From NCBI RefSeq assembly GCF_035189165.1, contig NZ_CP045246.1, positions 992,001-1,056,000 on the forward strand: DNA of 64,000 nucleotides, given 5' to 3'. The notes below the pieces were generated by a model. It did no database searches. It saw nothing but the letters and a program-made list of their open reading frames with translations, and was not told the origin of the DNA. The translations under genes and the position numbers were made by a program. Below are positions 27,362 through 35,262 of the stretch, in pieces (the stretch's first letter is position 1; each line of letters starts with the position of its first letter). The DNA comes from Arthrobacter sp. JZ12 (GTDB taxonomy: Bacteria; Actinomycetota; Actinomycetes; Actinomycetales; Micrococcaceae).

Positions 27362-28423
27362 TCAGACTCTGGAGAAGCCCATCGGTGGAACGCCGTGCCA
27401 GCGGTACAGTTCAAGCCGCGCGGACTCCTGTCTTCGGCCGCTTGAGTAGTCGTAGAAGTTGCGGGCCACGTAGAAGGAGCCGTCGGAGAGAGGATCGAAG
27501 CCGACGTCGGCCTTGAATTCCCACCCGTAGAGCCCCGTCTCCTCCGAGAAGACGCCTTCCTGAAGAAGCGGCAGCACCAGCCCTTTCTCCTCGCCGCGCT
27601 GTCCTTCGAGGAGTTGCAGAGCCGGCTGGACTGTTCCATCGACGACGTACAGGTTGTGGTTTGGAAACTCGGGCTTGGAACCCCGATAAACACCCAGGAA
27701 CCAGAGCTTGTGGACCTTGTCGTATGAGAGGTTCTGTACGCCGTACCTCGTGTTGCCCGTGTAGACGAAGTACTTGGCGTTGACTTCCTCCGGGCCGGAC
27801 CGGTGCGGGTCCGCCTGATTGAGCGGCCCCTCGTATCTGCTCCATTCGGACACGTTGTACTGCAGGATGACCTGGTAGTTGTTGTCGGTCCGGCTCGGGT
27901 TCCCGTAGATCCCGTATGCGACCATTAGCTGCTGTGGGCCGTGCTCATTACCAAACTCAGGCCCGAACGAGATGCCGTCGATTCCGCTGCACCCGTAGCG
28001 GTGGTCCGCGGTGGAGGCGGTATCGCCGTCGAACACACCGTCGCCGTCCATGTCGGCGGTGTAGTCCGCCACGACTTCCTTGAGATAGACAGCGGTCACA
28101 ACACCGGAGTCCTCCGCGTTCATGCCGACACGGGTGATCTGTTCGACGTCGAAGATGGCGGCGTAGAAAGCCTGTTCCGCCTTGTACTCCAGCGACCCGT
28201 ACACGCGACCGTCGTCCAGGTTGAAGTCGAGGTCACCGAGGTGCCCGACGAATCCCTCCACGGTGCCGAGGATGTTGCCCTGAAAATCGCTCTTCACAAG
28301 CATTCGCGTGAAGGAGGAGTAGACGTAGCCGTTCGCCTCGTCCACGGCGATCCCTTGGATATGGCCCGCATCCCAGGAGCCACAATGAATTTCGGCGGGA
28401 TAGAGCTGGGTGGTGAGTGACAT
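27362..28423 (-). CDS. Predicted cytoplasmic beta-propeller-like protein, function unknown
   Basis: A 353-residue protein without signal peptide or membrane segment. Repeated aromatic/Gly/Asp blocks such as GIAVDEANGYVYSSF, DLDFNLDDGRVYG and GFDPLSDGSFYVARN look like blades of a beta-propeller of the SMP-30/NHL or WD type. A DMDGDGVFDGD calcium-type loop lies near residue 125. I do not recognise a named family. ATG 28423 follows AGGGAGA at good spacing, and a 10-bp inverted repeat lies in the leader. It ends 7 bp before the convergent sufU end with no terminator between. Possible roles include lactonase-like or sugar-binding activity, but no catalytic residues can be assigned. Confidence 0.7.
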   Translation of the reverse strand: MSLTTQLYPAEIHCGSWDAGHIQGIAVDEANGYVYSSFTRMLVKSDFQGNILGTVEGFVGHLGDLDFNLDDGRVYGSLEYKAEQAFYAAIFDVEQITRVGMNAEDSGVVTAVYLKEVVADYTADMDGDGVFDGDTASTADHRYGCSGIDGISFGPEFGNEHGPQQLMVAYGIYGNPSRTDNNYQVILQYNVSEWSRYEGPLNQADPHRSGPEEVNAKYFVYTGNTRYGVQNLSYDKVHKLWFLGVYRGSKPEFPNHNLYVVDGTVQPALQLLEGQRGEEKGLVLPLLQEGVFSEETGLYGWEFKADVGFDPLSDGSFYVARNFYDYSSGRRQESARLELYRWHGVPPMGFSRV

Positions 28424-28436
28424 GGGTGGGTCTCCC

Positions 28437-28466
28437 TGGTACCGGATCCTTTGATGTCCGGTACCA
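28437..28466. promoter_or_regulatory. 10-bp inverted repeat in the leader of the propeller gene
   Basis: TGGTACCGGA (28437-28446) and TCCGGTACCA (28457-28466) are perfect reverse complements with a 10-nt spacer, 14 bp before the start codon. The spacing suits a dimeric repressor site or an RNA hairpin that covers the leader. No regulator gene is adjacent. Confidence 0.5.
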
Positions 28467-28554
28467 AGGTCCCCAACCCATATGAACTAAGAGCAACGTG
28501 CAACAGGAGGGCGGACGAACACCCGGGGTAATCCGGGCGGTTGGCCCAACTGAT

Positions 28555-29901
28555 TCAGCGGCGGTTTTCGTCCTCGAAGAGGTCAGGAATGCCGTCCTGG
28601 TCGGCGTCGACTTTCTCGGCTTCCTCAATGCGGCGGTAGCGCTTGTTGCGAGAGCGCAGCAGTACGGAAGCCAGCAGCGCCGCAAGGAGCGAGGCGCCCA
28701 GGATCGCGACCTTGGCGTGGTCGTTATGTTCGGAGCCAGAGCTGAAGCTGAGGTCGTTGACGAGTAGCGAGACGGTGAAGCCTATACCCGCCAGCAGTCC
28801 GACGCCGAGGAGGTCCACCCAGCGCAGGTCCGGATCGAGGGTGGCGCGTGTGGTCTTGGTGACAAGCCAGGTGGTGAGGAGGATGCCGATCGGCTTGCCG
28901 ACCACCAGGCCGAGCACAATGCCAACCGTCACCGGATCGCTGAGTGCCGAGACGAATCCTTCAGCACCGCCAATGGCGACGCCGGCGGAGAAGAACGCGA
29001 AGATGGGCACGGCGATGCCCGTGGACAGCGGGCGAAAGCGGTGCTCGAAGGTTTCAGCGAGGCCGGGCTTGCCCTCCTCAGGCGGCAGCGCCTTGCCGTC
29101 CTTGCCCTTGCGGAGCACGGGGACCGCGAAACCGAGGAGTACTCCTGCAACGGTGGCGTGTACGCCGGAGGCGTGCATCAGGGCCCAGACGACGACGCCG
29201 ATCGGCAGCAGGATCAGCCATGCCGCAGGGGTCCTGCGGCCGAAGAACTTGGGGTTCTTTTGGGCAAGGAAGGTGAACAGCGCCAGCGGGATCAGCATCA
29301 GCAGGAGATAGAGGGGTTCCACATCCTCCGAGTAGAAGAAGGCGATAATCGCGATGGCAATCAGGTCATCAACCACGGCCAGCGTGAGCAGGAAGATCCG
29401 CAGGGCGCTTGGCAGGTGCGAGCTGATGACAGCGAGGACCGCCAGTGCGAAGGCGATATCGGTGGCGGTGGGAATGGCCCAACCGCGCAGCGTCTCGGGC
29501 GAGCCCAGGTTGACTGCCACGTAGATGAGCGCGGGTACGACGACGCCGCCCGCCGCCGCCGCGACCGGAACCACGGCGCGCCTTGGGCTGCGGAGGTCGC
29601 CGGCAACGAACTCCTTCTTCAGCTCAAGGCCGACGAGGAAGAAGAAGATAGCCAGCAGACCGTCCGCGGCCCAGTGGCCTACGGAGAGCTTCAGGTGCCA
29701 TGGTTCGTAGCCGAACTCGTAGTCCCGCAGTGCGAAGTAGCTGTCCGAGAAGGGGGAGTTGGCCCAGATCAGGGCGAGGCCTGCCGCGATGATCAGCAGG
29801 ATGCCGCCGACCGTTTCCTTCCGGAGGATCTCTCCGATGCGGAGGTACTCGGGATAGCTGGAGCGTCCGAGGACGTTCCGGGGCTGCTGCTGGTGGGACA
29901 C
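28555..29901 (-). CDS. nhaA: Na+/H+ antiporter NhaA with a calcium-loop-like C-terminal tail
   Basis: A 448-residue antiporter with about twelve membrane helices. The paired aspartates of the ion site are in [33 protein letters not shown] near the C-terminal end is also typical. It exchanges external protons for internal Na+ or Li+ and controls pH and salt balance. After the last helix comes a charged tail ending in [17 protein letters not shown], a DxDxDG motif of the thrombospondin type 3 kind. That is foreign to NhaA and resembles repeats in the large toxin gene nearby. It could sense calcium or bind other ions; this is inference. About 55-60 residues longer than E. coli NhaA. Confidence 0.93.
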   Translation of the reverse strand: MSHQQQPRNVLGRSSYPEYLRIGEILRKETVGGILLIIAAGLALIWANSPFSDSYFALRDYEFGYEPWHLKLSVGHWAADGLLAIFFFLVGLELKKEFVAGDLRSPRRAVVPVAAAAGGVVVPALIYVAVNLGSPETLRGWAIPTATDIAFALAVLAVISSHLPSALRIFLLTLAVVDDLIAIAIIAFFYSEDVEPLYLLLMLIPLALFTFLAQKNPKFFGRRTPAAWLILLPIGVVVWALMHASGVHATVAGVLLGFAVPVLRKGKDGKALPPEEGKPGLAETFEHRFRPLSTGIAVPIFAFFSAGVAIGGAEGFVSALSDPVTVGIVLGLVVGKPIGILLTTWLVTKTTRATLDPDLRWVDLLGVGLLAGIGFTVSLLVNDLSFSSGSEHNDHAKVAILGASLLAALLASVLLRSRNKRYRRIEEAEKVDADQDGIPDLFEDENRR

Positions 29902-29992
29902 GGGAAAATCTCCTTCAGTGGGCAGGACAAAACCAATGCCGACCAGACTTCCCGGCTCACCGTGGGGTCAACCCTAACAGGGCTGCAGCTTG

Positions 29993-30214
29993 CTACGCGA
30001 CGAGCGTCCGGATGCCGATCACCAGGGTTGCGGCGCCCAGGATCATCGACGTGGTCACGAGCATGAAGTGCACCTTCAGGAACCGCGTGGGTGCGCCGTT
30101 CTCATCCCGTGAGCGCGGATCCTTGAAGACCCGACGGAGGAACGGCGGCCAGACGATCAGGGTCCAGATACCGGCGACAACGAGGACGATCGAGAGCGCG
30201 AGTGGCAGCTCCAT
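29993..30214 (-). CDS. SCO4848-type small membrane protein
   Basis: A 73-residue protein with two membrane helices at about 6-24 and 51-70, separated by a conserved basic loop (WPPFLRRVFKDPRSRDENGAPTRF, shortened here to WPPFLRRVFKDPR). The pattern matches the conserved actinobacterial membrane family named after SCO4848; its role is unknown. ATG 30214 overlaps the stop of the DUF2505 gene (TGATG), so the two are translationally coupled. Confidence 0.82.
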   Translation of the reverse strand: MELPLALSIVLVVAGIWTLIVWPPFLRRVFKDPRSRDENGAPTRFLKVHFMLVTTSMILGAATLVIGIRTLVA

Positions 30215-30711
30215 CAGCGGCTTTCCAGCCAGCTCTTGGCCTGGGCTGCCTGGATGTTGAGGGCCTTGCCGATGTACGGCTCGGCGGCGTCGGCGATCTT
30301 GGAACCCATGAACGGAATGGAGGAGCTGACGCTGCCCTCGACGTCCACGCGGGTGGAGGTGCCCTCGGCAACCAGGCGCTGAACGGCGTCGGCCGAGACG
30401 GGGACGCCTGCAATGGTGATGGACACCTTGGCCTCGCGGGAGCCGTCAGCGGCGGGCGCTGCCCACTGCTCGGTCTGAGTCACGGTGAGGCTCTCGCCGA
30501 CGAACTTCCGTGCGAAATCCGGAAGCCGCTTGGTGGGGAGGGCGCGGACAGCGGTGAGGGTGAAGGCGGAGGTGGTGTCGCCGTCGACCGTCAGGGACTT
30601 CAGTTCGCCGCCGACGTGCTCGCTGATGTGCTTGAGGAACGCTTCGTCGGCGAAGGTGTTGGTCACCGTCTGGACGTCGTAGGGCAGGGTGGTTGAGGCG
30701 CTGAGTGCCAC
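30214..30711 (-). CDS. DUF2505 domain protein
   Basis: A 165-residue cytoplasmic protein. It starts VALSASTTLPYDVQTVTNTF and has the alternating strands and C-terminal helix of the DUF2505 family, which is a START/SRPBCC-like fold common in actinobacteria (an extension of the polyketide-cyclase group). Ligand and role are unknown. The start is GTG 30711, chosen for GGAGGA 5-6 bp upstream; the frame stays open to 30786 but without site or similarity. Its linkage to the SCO4848-type gene is a conserved arrangement in this group as far as I know. Confidence 0.82.
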   Translation of the reverse strand: MALSASTTLPYDVQTVTNTFADEAFLKHISEHVGGELKSLTVDGDTTSAFTLTAVRALPTKRLPDFARKFVGESLTVTQTEQWAAPAADGSREAKVSITIAGVPVSADAVQRLVAEGTSTRVDVEGSVSSSIPFMGSKIADAAEPYIGKALNIQAAQAKSWLESR

Positions 30712-30749
30712 GAATCCTCCGAAGTTCGAGTGTTTGCGTCCCGTACATC

Positions 30750-31607
30750 CTATGTGAGCTTCGACGTCAGGTAGCTGACGGCCCACTGTTCCAGCTGGGC
30801 CGGCGTCCAGGTCGAGGTTTGGACCAGGAGTACTTCGCGGTCTTCACGGACGACGCCGGTGATGCCGTCCTGCTTCTTGAGCTCCTTGGCGAGCCGGTCG
30901 ACGGTGCGCGAGTGTTCGTGCGCGATGTCTTCCCGGATACCGAGTTCGAGTTCTCGGCCGCGGAGAAAGTTCTCACCCAGATCTTCGACCTCAACGAGCG
31001 GCTCTGAGGTGAGGGCCTCCTCAGAGGTTGCTTCCTGGCTCGGATTCAGATCCTCGATGACTGCATTGGCGTACTCGGCGATGCGGTCAGCCGGCGATTC
31101 CCTCATGCCCAATAGGACAGCGCGTGCGTTCCCGGCAGGTACCGATGGGAGGAAGATATGGGCGTCCGTGTGGTCGCTGACCAGAACCGGGTGGTTGTTG
31201 AAGGCATAGCGCTTCACCCGGTGGCGGGCTACTGCCCAGCGGGCGCCCGGAGCGTGCTGCTGAACCACCTGGGCGAGGTAGGACACGAGACCGTCCAGGA
31301 GTCGCACGGATTCCATGGACAGAACCCGCTCCTCCTCCTCGGTATACCGTTCCCAGGACGGCCACTGCTCCGCTGGGACCGATGCGGGAGCGGTGGCGCC
31401 GGGCGCCTCCGGGCGTTGCAGCTGTGCCAGAATCCACTGCCAAAGCGGCACCAGGCTCTCCACGGTTCCGTCGAGCGATTCTTCGGCACTGCGACCGGCC
31501 GCGCTAAGGGACTTCCGCAGGTACTCAAGGGCGCCGTCGCGCTCGTCGAGGAACTCCTGCAGAGAGGCAGCGGCCTGTGCCTTGGTCTGGTTCAAATAGT
31601 GGGTCAT
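30750..31607 (-). CDS. Candidate immunity protein for the adjacent toxin
   Basis: A 285-residue, acidic, probably cytoplasmic protein with no signal peptide or membrane segment. The N-terminal half is helical (LQEFLDERDGALEYLRKSL, SMESVRLLDGLVSYLAQVV); the middle has strands (HTDAHIFLPSVPAGN); the C-terminus is GVVREDREVLLVQTSTW. I do not recognise a family. Its ATG overlaps the stop of the toxin-like gene (ATGA), so it is made together with it, as immunity genes usually are. The acidic character would suit binding a basic nuclease tip. The immunity role rests on position and coupling only. Confidence 0.6.
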   Translation of the reverse strand: MTHYLNQTKAQAAASLQEFLDERDGALEYLRKSLSAAGRSAEESLDGTVESLVPLWQWILAQLQRPEAPGATAPASVPAEQWPSWERYTEEEERVLSMESVRLLDGLVSYLAQVVQQHAPGARWAVARHRVKRYAFNNHPVLVSDHTDAHIFLPSVPAGNARAVLLGMRESPADRIAEYANAVIEDLNPSQEATSEEALTSEPLVEVEDLGENFLRGRELELGIREDIAHEHSRTVDRLAKELKKQDGITGVVREDREVLLVQTSTWTPAQLEQWAVSYLTSKLT

Positions 31608-34600
31608 GGCAGGTGGATAACGTAGGCGATGCCCCGGTCTTCCAGCAAGTTCAGGACACGGGGATCCGCTCCCAGTGAGCCGGTGCGACCGCCGACGAAA
31701 TGCCAGACGACCTGCTCCACATCAGCGTTCCCAGCATTATCGGCAAGGATGGCGGCATCCTTTTCAATCTGTTGGATGGTCCGGGTTCTGAACGGGACGT
31801 AGCCGGACTTGACCTCACGCATGACGTTGTTGCTGATCATGTCGGCATGCCGACCGAACGTGAAGCCTGGGGCGGCGCGGTAGACCTGCCGGTTTGCAGA
31901 GGCGACACCAAACAGTCCCGCTACCGCGTCTTCGGCGTCGCGCCAGTGATTGACAAACGGCACGGTCGCACCGATCTGGGTCCTCGACCGTTGAAGTGAA
32001 GCGACTATGTGATCCGCGCCCTGCCGCGAGGAGGCGAGCCGCAGGAAGCTTTCTTCGCTCATATTGGGCGAAGCTCTACGCAGGGCGTCCCAATTGCTGT
32101 TGATCCCGGTGATGATCGCAGCCCGAGTACTGGCCGGCAGATCCTCAATCTTCGCTATCGCGGCAATAACGTCGTCAATGAGGTGGGAGCTGCGGCCCAC
32201 GAACTTGGTGACCTTGGCGATAATGTTCGCTGAATCGCCGACGTAGGGGATGAATCCGGCGAGCGATGTGCCCGCAGCTATCCATTCGCCCCGAACCGTG
32301 TTGGCGATAGCGTCGCGCAGGTCGAGAACCGCGCCGGCAATCCATCCGATGAACGGGATGAAGCTGACCGCGGATGAGCTGATCGATCCCAGCAGGTAGG
32401 GAATGGTGGTGCCCTCGCCTGCATCGCCGAGGGCTGCTCCCTGTGCGAATTCGCTGGCCCACTCATCCGGGGTCAAGGGATCGTCGAACACGACAGGGTT
32501 GAATCCGGCGTCCGTGTCGGCAACCTCGGTACCGTCGCGGTAGCCGTCGGCGTCGGTATCACTGGCTAGCGGATCAGTTGTCCACGTCAGTTCGTCCGAG
32601 TCGCTCAGCCCATCGCCGTCGGAATCGGCACGCCAGACGTTCGTTCCTTCATCGAGTTCGGCGGGATCAGGAAGACCGTCGCCATCCGTGTCGGCGTTCG
32701 AGGGGTCCGAAAGTACGCGGAAGGTGTCCGACGCGGTGGGGAGCCCGAAGCCGGCGTCAAGCGGGAGGACTTCCTCGCCGTCCTTCATCCCGTCGCCGTC
32801 GGTGTCCGCATCGAACGGGTCGGATAGATACCGCAATCCCGTACCGGGGCTGTACGCGCCCTGAACCTCGACGCAGTCGTTGAGCCCGTCCTGGTCAGCG
32901 TCGGCGTTGACGCCCTCGTCGCCGCCGGTATCGTCACTGATGCGGCGGAAGACCTCCGGTAGCTCAGAGGCGGTGTCGACCTGGTGGAACTTTCCGCCCG
33001 TCTCCGAGGCAATCCTGTTGAGCAGTGCCGAGTTCACTGCGCTGCCGAGCCCGATCGTATAGATCGTGATCAGGTTCTGCTTGGCCTGCGTCAGGTAGAA
33101 GTCGTGCCAGGACCCGTCCCCGTCCGTCAGTAGGATCATCACCCTGCCGCGTTCGGCATCCCGGTTGTTGGCGAGCACGCTGTTCGCCGCACTCACACCG
33201 GCCGAGATGCTGGTTCCGCCAACGTCATCGATGCGGTCGATGGCACTCTTAACGGCGTCCTTGTTGGTGGTCAGGGGCTGCAGGATCCGAGCCCTGCTAT
33301 CGAAATCAATGACGGCGGCACGGTCCTCCGGCAGGAGTGCGTCGACGAAGTTCTTCGCCGCGTCTCTGCGGAGGCCCTCCGGGTCATTCCAGACCATCGA
33401 ACCTGAGGAGTCGATGGAAAGGGCAAGGTCGAGGAAGACGACGTCGTCGCCTCCGCCATCGGACCGCGTCCGGCACGGGTTTTCCTTGGCTGTCCACGTC
33501 TCGTTCCAGTTCACGATGTCGAAGACCGCGTAGGTTGAGAAGTGATCCACGGTGACTGTCACAGTTCCGGCAGCGGCGTCCACGTGCTGGTTGCCGCCCA
33601 CGGGAACCCAGGCGTTGGCAGACTCGTCCAGCCAGAACACGCGTGCCCGCTCGGCTGCTACCGCCGCCGGAACCGCGGCAGCGTCGTAGGGGAGGGTGAT
33701 GTCCGCCTTGACCATCCCGTCGCCGGGCGACTCGAATTCGAACGCCGCGCCAAGGCGCCCGGCCATCCCGGTGCGCGGATCTGCCTCTTCGACAGCCGCG
33801 ATACTCGCGTCCAGCGCCGACTCGTCCTCACCCGTCACCACCGCGGAAGCCCCTGCTGGACCGTCCACCGGAACGGAGAGAAGCTCGTCGGCGTCGCGGA
33901 CGCCGTCGGCATCTGTGTCCGGGTTGGTCGGATTCAGGCCGGCACGGACCTCAGCGCCGTCCGGGAGGGTGTCGCCGTCGGAATCCGCCTCGACGGGGTT
34001 GGCGCCGTGGGTAGCTTCGGCATTGTCGGCAAGTGAGTCGTCGTCGGTATCCGGGTTGACCGGCGACGTTTTCGCGGTCTGCTCCTCGGCGGCGGTAAGA
34101 CTGTCGCCGTCGTGGTCTTCCTTGCCGTCCGGCACACCGTTGCCGTCGGTGTCGGCATTGTTCAGGGCGAGGACGGCCATGGCCTTGAACTCGAAGGCAT
34201 CGGCCAGCCCGTCGCCGTCGCTATCGAGCACGAGGGGCGAACCGCCCGCCGACAGTTCGGCGCGATCCGGGATCGTGTCGCCGTCCCGGTCGCCGTCGTA
34301 GGTGATTCCAAGGCTTGATAGGGAAGCCGTGCCATCACGCCATGCCTTGGCGAAGTGCGCTTCGGCGGCGGTGGGCTGTCCCTTCGCCAAGGCGCTGTGC
34401 GCTTGTGAGAGTGCCTTCTCAGCGGAGGCGAGGTTTCGTTCCGCGTCCGCGCGATCCGCCGGAACATCGTCAGCGGCCGACGGCGGCGTGAGCGCGGTCT
34501 GCGCATCGCTCACCGCTACTTCGGCGGTGAGTCTGCCAGCAAGCAAGAGATTGGTCAGGGCTGAGGTGAGGACCTCCGCCTCGTCCGGGCTGCTCGCCTT

Positions 34601-34951
34601 GCGTGCAGCCTGGTCCAGGTGCGAGGCAAGCTGCTTGTCATCGAGGTAGGCCTGCTCACCATCGAAGTCCTCGCGGTAGCGCGCGCCGTCGACGTAACCT
34701 TCGACTGTTTGTGAGACAGCATCGATGCGGCCCGGGCCCGAGGCCTTTGTCTCCAGAGCCTTCAAGGACGAGAGAAGTGCTTCTTTGGAGCCCTTGCTGT
34801 TCAGCGCGAATGATTCGGAACTCACTGCAGCGATTTCGCTGTTGAGAGCGCTCCTGGCTTGGGCCGGTCCGACCGGCCCGAGAAGTTGTGCGGCGGTGGC
34901 AACGGCCAGCGCTAACGCGATGTTTGCAGACTTCATGACGGAACGCGCCAT
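31604..34951 (-). CDS. Secreted polymorphic toxin: DxDxDG repeats, VWA domain, pre-toxin segment, PD-(D/E)xK nuclease tip
   Basis: An 1115-residue exported protein. Residues 1-33 are a signal peptide. Residues 40-215 are helical. About ten thrombospondin-type-3-like DxDxDG calcium repeats lie at 219-355 and 683-812. Between them (503-670) is a von Willebrand A domain with the metal site DSSGS at 514-518 and LLTDGDG at 607. A small hydrophobic pre-toxin segment (IPFIGWIAGAVLDL, AGFIPYVGDSANI, 855-920) precedes the tip. The last 100 residues contain GRHADMISNNVMREVKSG with Asp1037, Glu1046 and Lys1048, the PD-(D/E)xK pattern of restriction-like nucleases, so the tip probably cuts DNA or RNA. 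The start ATG 34951 follows GGGGGA. It is coupled to the downstream gene. Calcium repeats and VWA would hold it on the cell surface. Confidence 0.78.
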   Translation of the reverse strand: MARSVMKSANIALALAVATAAQLLGPVGPAQARSALNSEIAAVSSESFALNSKGSKEALLSSLKALETKASGPGRIDAVSQTVEGYVDGARYREDFDGEQAYLDDKQLASHLDQAARKASSPDEAEVLTSALTNLLLAGRLTAEVAVSDAQTALTPPSAADDVPADRADAERNLASAEKALSQAHSALAKGQPTAAEAHFAKAWRDGTASLSSLGITYDGDRDGDTIPDRAELSAGGSPLVLDSDGDGLADAFEFKAMAVLALNNADTDGNGVPDGKEDHDGDSLTAAEEQTAKTSPVNPDTDDDSLADNAEATHGANPVEADSDGDTLPDGAEVRAGLNPTNPDTDADGVRDADELLSVPVDGPAGASAVVTGEDESALDASIAAVEEADPRTGMAGRLGAAFEFESPGDGMVKADITLPYDAAAVPAAVAAERARVFWLDESANAWVPVGGNQHVDAAAGTVTVTVDHFSTYAVFDIVNWNETWTAKENPCRTRSDGGGDDVVFLDLALSIDSSGSMVWNDPEGLRRDAAKNFVDALLPEDRAAVIDFDSRARILQPLTTNKDAVKSAIDRIDDVGGTSISAGVSAANSVLANNRDAERGRVMILLTDGDGSWHDFYLTQAKQNLITIYTIGLGSAVNSALLNRIASETGGKFHQVDTASELPEVFRRISDDTGGDEGVNADADQDGLNDCVEVQGAYSPGTGLRYLSDPFDADTDGDGMKDGEEVLPLDAGFGLPTASDTFRVLSDPSNADTDGDGLPDPAELDEGTNVWRADSDGDGLSDSDELTWTTDPLASDTDADGYRDGTEVADTDAGFNPVVFDDPLTPDEWASEFAQGAALGDAGEGTTIPYLLGSISSSAVSFIPFIGWIAGAVLDLRDAIANTVRGEWIAAGTSLAGFIPYVGDSANIIAKVTKFVGRSSHLIDDVIAAIAKIEDLPASTRAAIITGINSNWDALRRASPNMSEESFLRLASSRQGADHIVASLQRSRTQIGATVPFVNHWRDAEDAVAGLFGVASANRQVYRAAPGFTFGRHADMISNNVMREVKSGYVPFRTRTIQQIEKDAAILADNAGNADVEQVVWHFVGGRTGSLGADPRVLNLLEDRGIAYVIHLP

Positions 34952-35165
34952 GTTTTCCCCCATAACCATGGCGGGGACCGTCCCCACTCCGGCGGAGTTA
35001 GGCTAACAGCGAACACCCAGCGACCGTCATAGTCCGCGTATCACGGTTGGATAACGGTCCGGAAGTGGCTGCTGGAAGGTGTTCCGCGCAGGGATACCCC
35101 ACCATCCTCAGTCCGGTTCAGTTCAGCTACCCCGGGCCGCCTCGCGGGCGGGGTGCGGGCCAGCC

Positions 35166-35190
35166 ACTACCGCCCGCCGGGGGCGGTAGT
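35166..35190. repeat. 10-bp inverted repeat upstream of mfd
   Basis: ACTACCGCCC (35166-35175) and GGGCGGTAGT (35181-35190) are perfect reverse complements with a 5-nt loop, 73 bp before the mfd start, in the divergent region shared with the toxin gene. It could be a terminator-like leader hairpin or an operator. The rest of this 300-bp region shows no gene. Confidence 0.5.
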
Positions 35191-35262
35191 CTTAACTGGT
35201 CTCCCCGGGATTCTCACGAATTTCGGGTTTTCGTGTTGTCTTCATCGCGGCGAAGGATTGTC

